From Campylobacter gracilis (GTDB taxonomy: Bacteria; Campylobacterota; Campylobacteria; Campylobacterales; Campylobacteraceae): a stretch of DNA of 64,000 bases. Positions 63,282-64,000 of the stretch are shown piece after piece. A model generated the notes under the pieces. That model was given only the letters and a program-made list of their open reading frames with translations. It was not told where the DNA came from and ran no database searches. The stretch is from contig NZ_JAHAFS010000010.1 of NCBI RefSeq assembly GCF_018374135.1, forward strand, positions 1 through 64,000. The letters run 5' to 3'. The stretch's first letter is position 1. Every line of letters starts with the position of its first letter. A program made the position numbers and the translations under genes.

Positions 63282-64000
63282 CTATTTTTCAAGACCCAGG
63301 TTTAGCGGGATGAAGCTGTTTTGTTTAAGCTCCGCTTCGCTCGGTTTTTTGATCTCTATGCGAGAGGCGCTTACGCCGCGCTGCACGAGTGCCGATTGTA
63401 CGGCGGCCGCTCTGGCAAGGGCTAACTCATCAAGACGGGAGCGGGTAAATTTCTGCGCGCTTATCAGCTCCTCCATCGCCTCATCGCCGCTAGCTTTGAT
63501 GCCGTATTTGACCTTAAGCGCCGCTATGGCTTCATCCGTGGAGAGCCCTTGTTTATTGGACATCAGCGTGATAGTGTTTTGCAGCGAGCGCCTTTGAAAC
63601 TCGTGAGTATCGAGCTTTTCGTTATATGCGGAGTTTAGAATGATCTTAAGTTCGGGTTTGGCTTTTGCAACCTTGGCTAAATCGTCGATTTTAGAGCTTT
63701 CGCTAATTAAAATTTCGCTGCTCGCCGCCTCAAAATCGATACTTTCCAGCTTTTTCGTATCCACGCCCGCGATCTTTCCCATAAATCTAAACGGGCTTAA
63801 CACGATGTCCGAGAGCAGCTTTTTGATCGCGCCCCAAACGAGCGCGCTGTAGCTAAATTTCGGATCATTCATCGCGCCGCTTAGAGGCAGGTTAATATCA
63901 ATCTGATCGTCGCTGTCCTTTAGGATCGATACCGCTAGCCCGATCGGAAGGCTCAGCGCGTTCTTGCTCTGCACCTCTTTGCCAAGCTCGAAGCGGTCTA
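63282..64000 (-). CDS. DUF748 / AsmA-like envelope protein (partial, N-terminus beyond window)
   Basis: The frame is open to the window edge, upstream of an apparent GTG, with FELGKEVQSKNALSLPIGLAVSILKDSDDQI continuing the typical DUF748 C-terminal domain. The visible end has an OmpA-C-like or alpha-helical tail. DUF748 proteins are large AsmA-like inter-membrane proteins. Only the last about 240 residues are seen. Confidence 0.75.
   Translation of the reverse strand, partial: DRFELGKEVQSKNALSLPIGLAVSILKDSDDQIDINLPLSGAMNDPKFSYSALVWGAIKKLLSDIVLSPFRFMGKIAGVDTKKLESIDFEAASSEILISESSKIDDLAKVAKAKPELKIILNSAYNEKLDTHEFQRRSLQNTITLMSNKQGLSTDEAIAALKVKYGIKASGDEAMEELISAQKFTRSRLDELALARAAAVQSALVQRGVSASRIEIKKPSEAELKQNSFIPLNLGLEK

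Noticed and set aside
1..64000. tRNA, rRNA, SRP RNA or tmRNA genes
   Set aside because: Scanning the spacers by eye for T-loop words and the SRP core gave no convincing match; a covariance search would be needed to confirm.

Overview
The window looks like chromosome of an oral, asaccharolytic Campylobacter. Gene content and order are campylobacterial: tig-clpP-def beside folE, recA-eno followed by an FtsB-like protein and an AMIN-domain protein, purD-RDD-lptD-pnp, nifS-nifU, and the futalosine-route gene mqnD. GC is unusually high for the genus, and the word AAATTT is extremely common; C. gracilis is my best guess, an inference from composition and gene content. I saw no rRNA, tRNA, CRISPR array, insertion sequence or prophage.

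Layout. 1-6157 (minus): a gene remnant, then a tight five-gene peptide/amide catabolism operon (M20 amidohydrolase, AbgA-like amidohydrolase, alpha-aspartyl dipeptidase PepE, DcuC-type dicarboxylate carrier, tripeptidase PepT). 6395-7342: a helical-repeat-like gene broken by an in-frame TGA. 7915-11218 (minus): accB-accC with terminator, then periplasmic L-asparaginase. 11342-16334 (plus): dcd, topA, a metallophosphoesterase-like protein with a huge low-complexity insert, and an antiporter. 16460-16927: AT-rich orphan. 17332-25187 (minus): a strong 6S RNA candidate, purD, RDD protein, lptD, phosphoribosyltransferase-like gene, pnp, and a universal stress protein. 25205-32974 (minus): hemD, argH, nitroreductase, AMIN protein, FtsB-like protein, eno, recA. 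33265-35562 (plus): mqnD, murB.

35877-44042 (minus) is the most interesting block. It is a lipid-metabolism island in the same order as E. coli ynbA-ynbB-ynbC-ynbD (CDP-alcohol phosphotransferase, CDP-diglyceride synthase-like, alpha/beta hydrolase-methyltransferase fusion, PAP2-tyrosine phosphatase fusion). It also carries a PlsC acyltransferase, a secreted DUF1287 protein broken by a stop codon, and a small membrane protein. The set could build, modify and dephosphorylate an unidentified phospholipid.

44603-51917 (minus): DUF3137 protein, then tig-clpP-def-comM-nnrD-purN ending in strong hairpins. 52211-56311 (plus): folE, nifS, nifU, orphan solute-binding protein. 56732-64000: flavodoxin-fold reductase, bcp, an unknown propeller-like protein, molbindin, DUF488, purF, a nucleotidyltransferase remnant, dapB and a partial DUF748 protein.

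Three themes cut across the window. AAATTT-centred palindromes occur in genes, terminators and spacers. Several conserved enzymes carry long Asn/Ser/Ala/Glu-rich inserts encoded by the same AAATTT-rich DNA. Two genes each carry one in-frame nonsense codon while the rest of their frame is intact.
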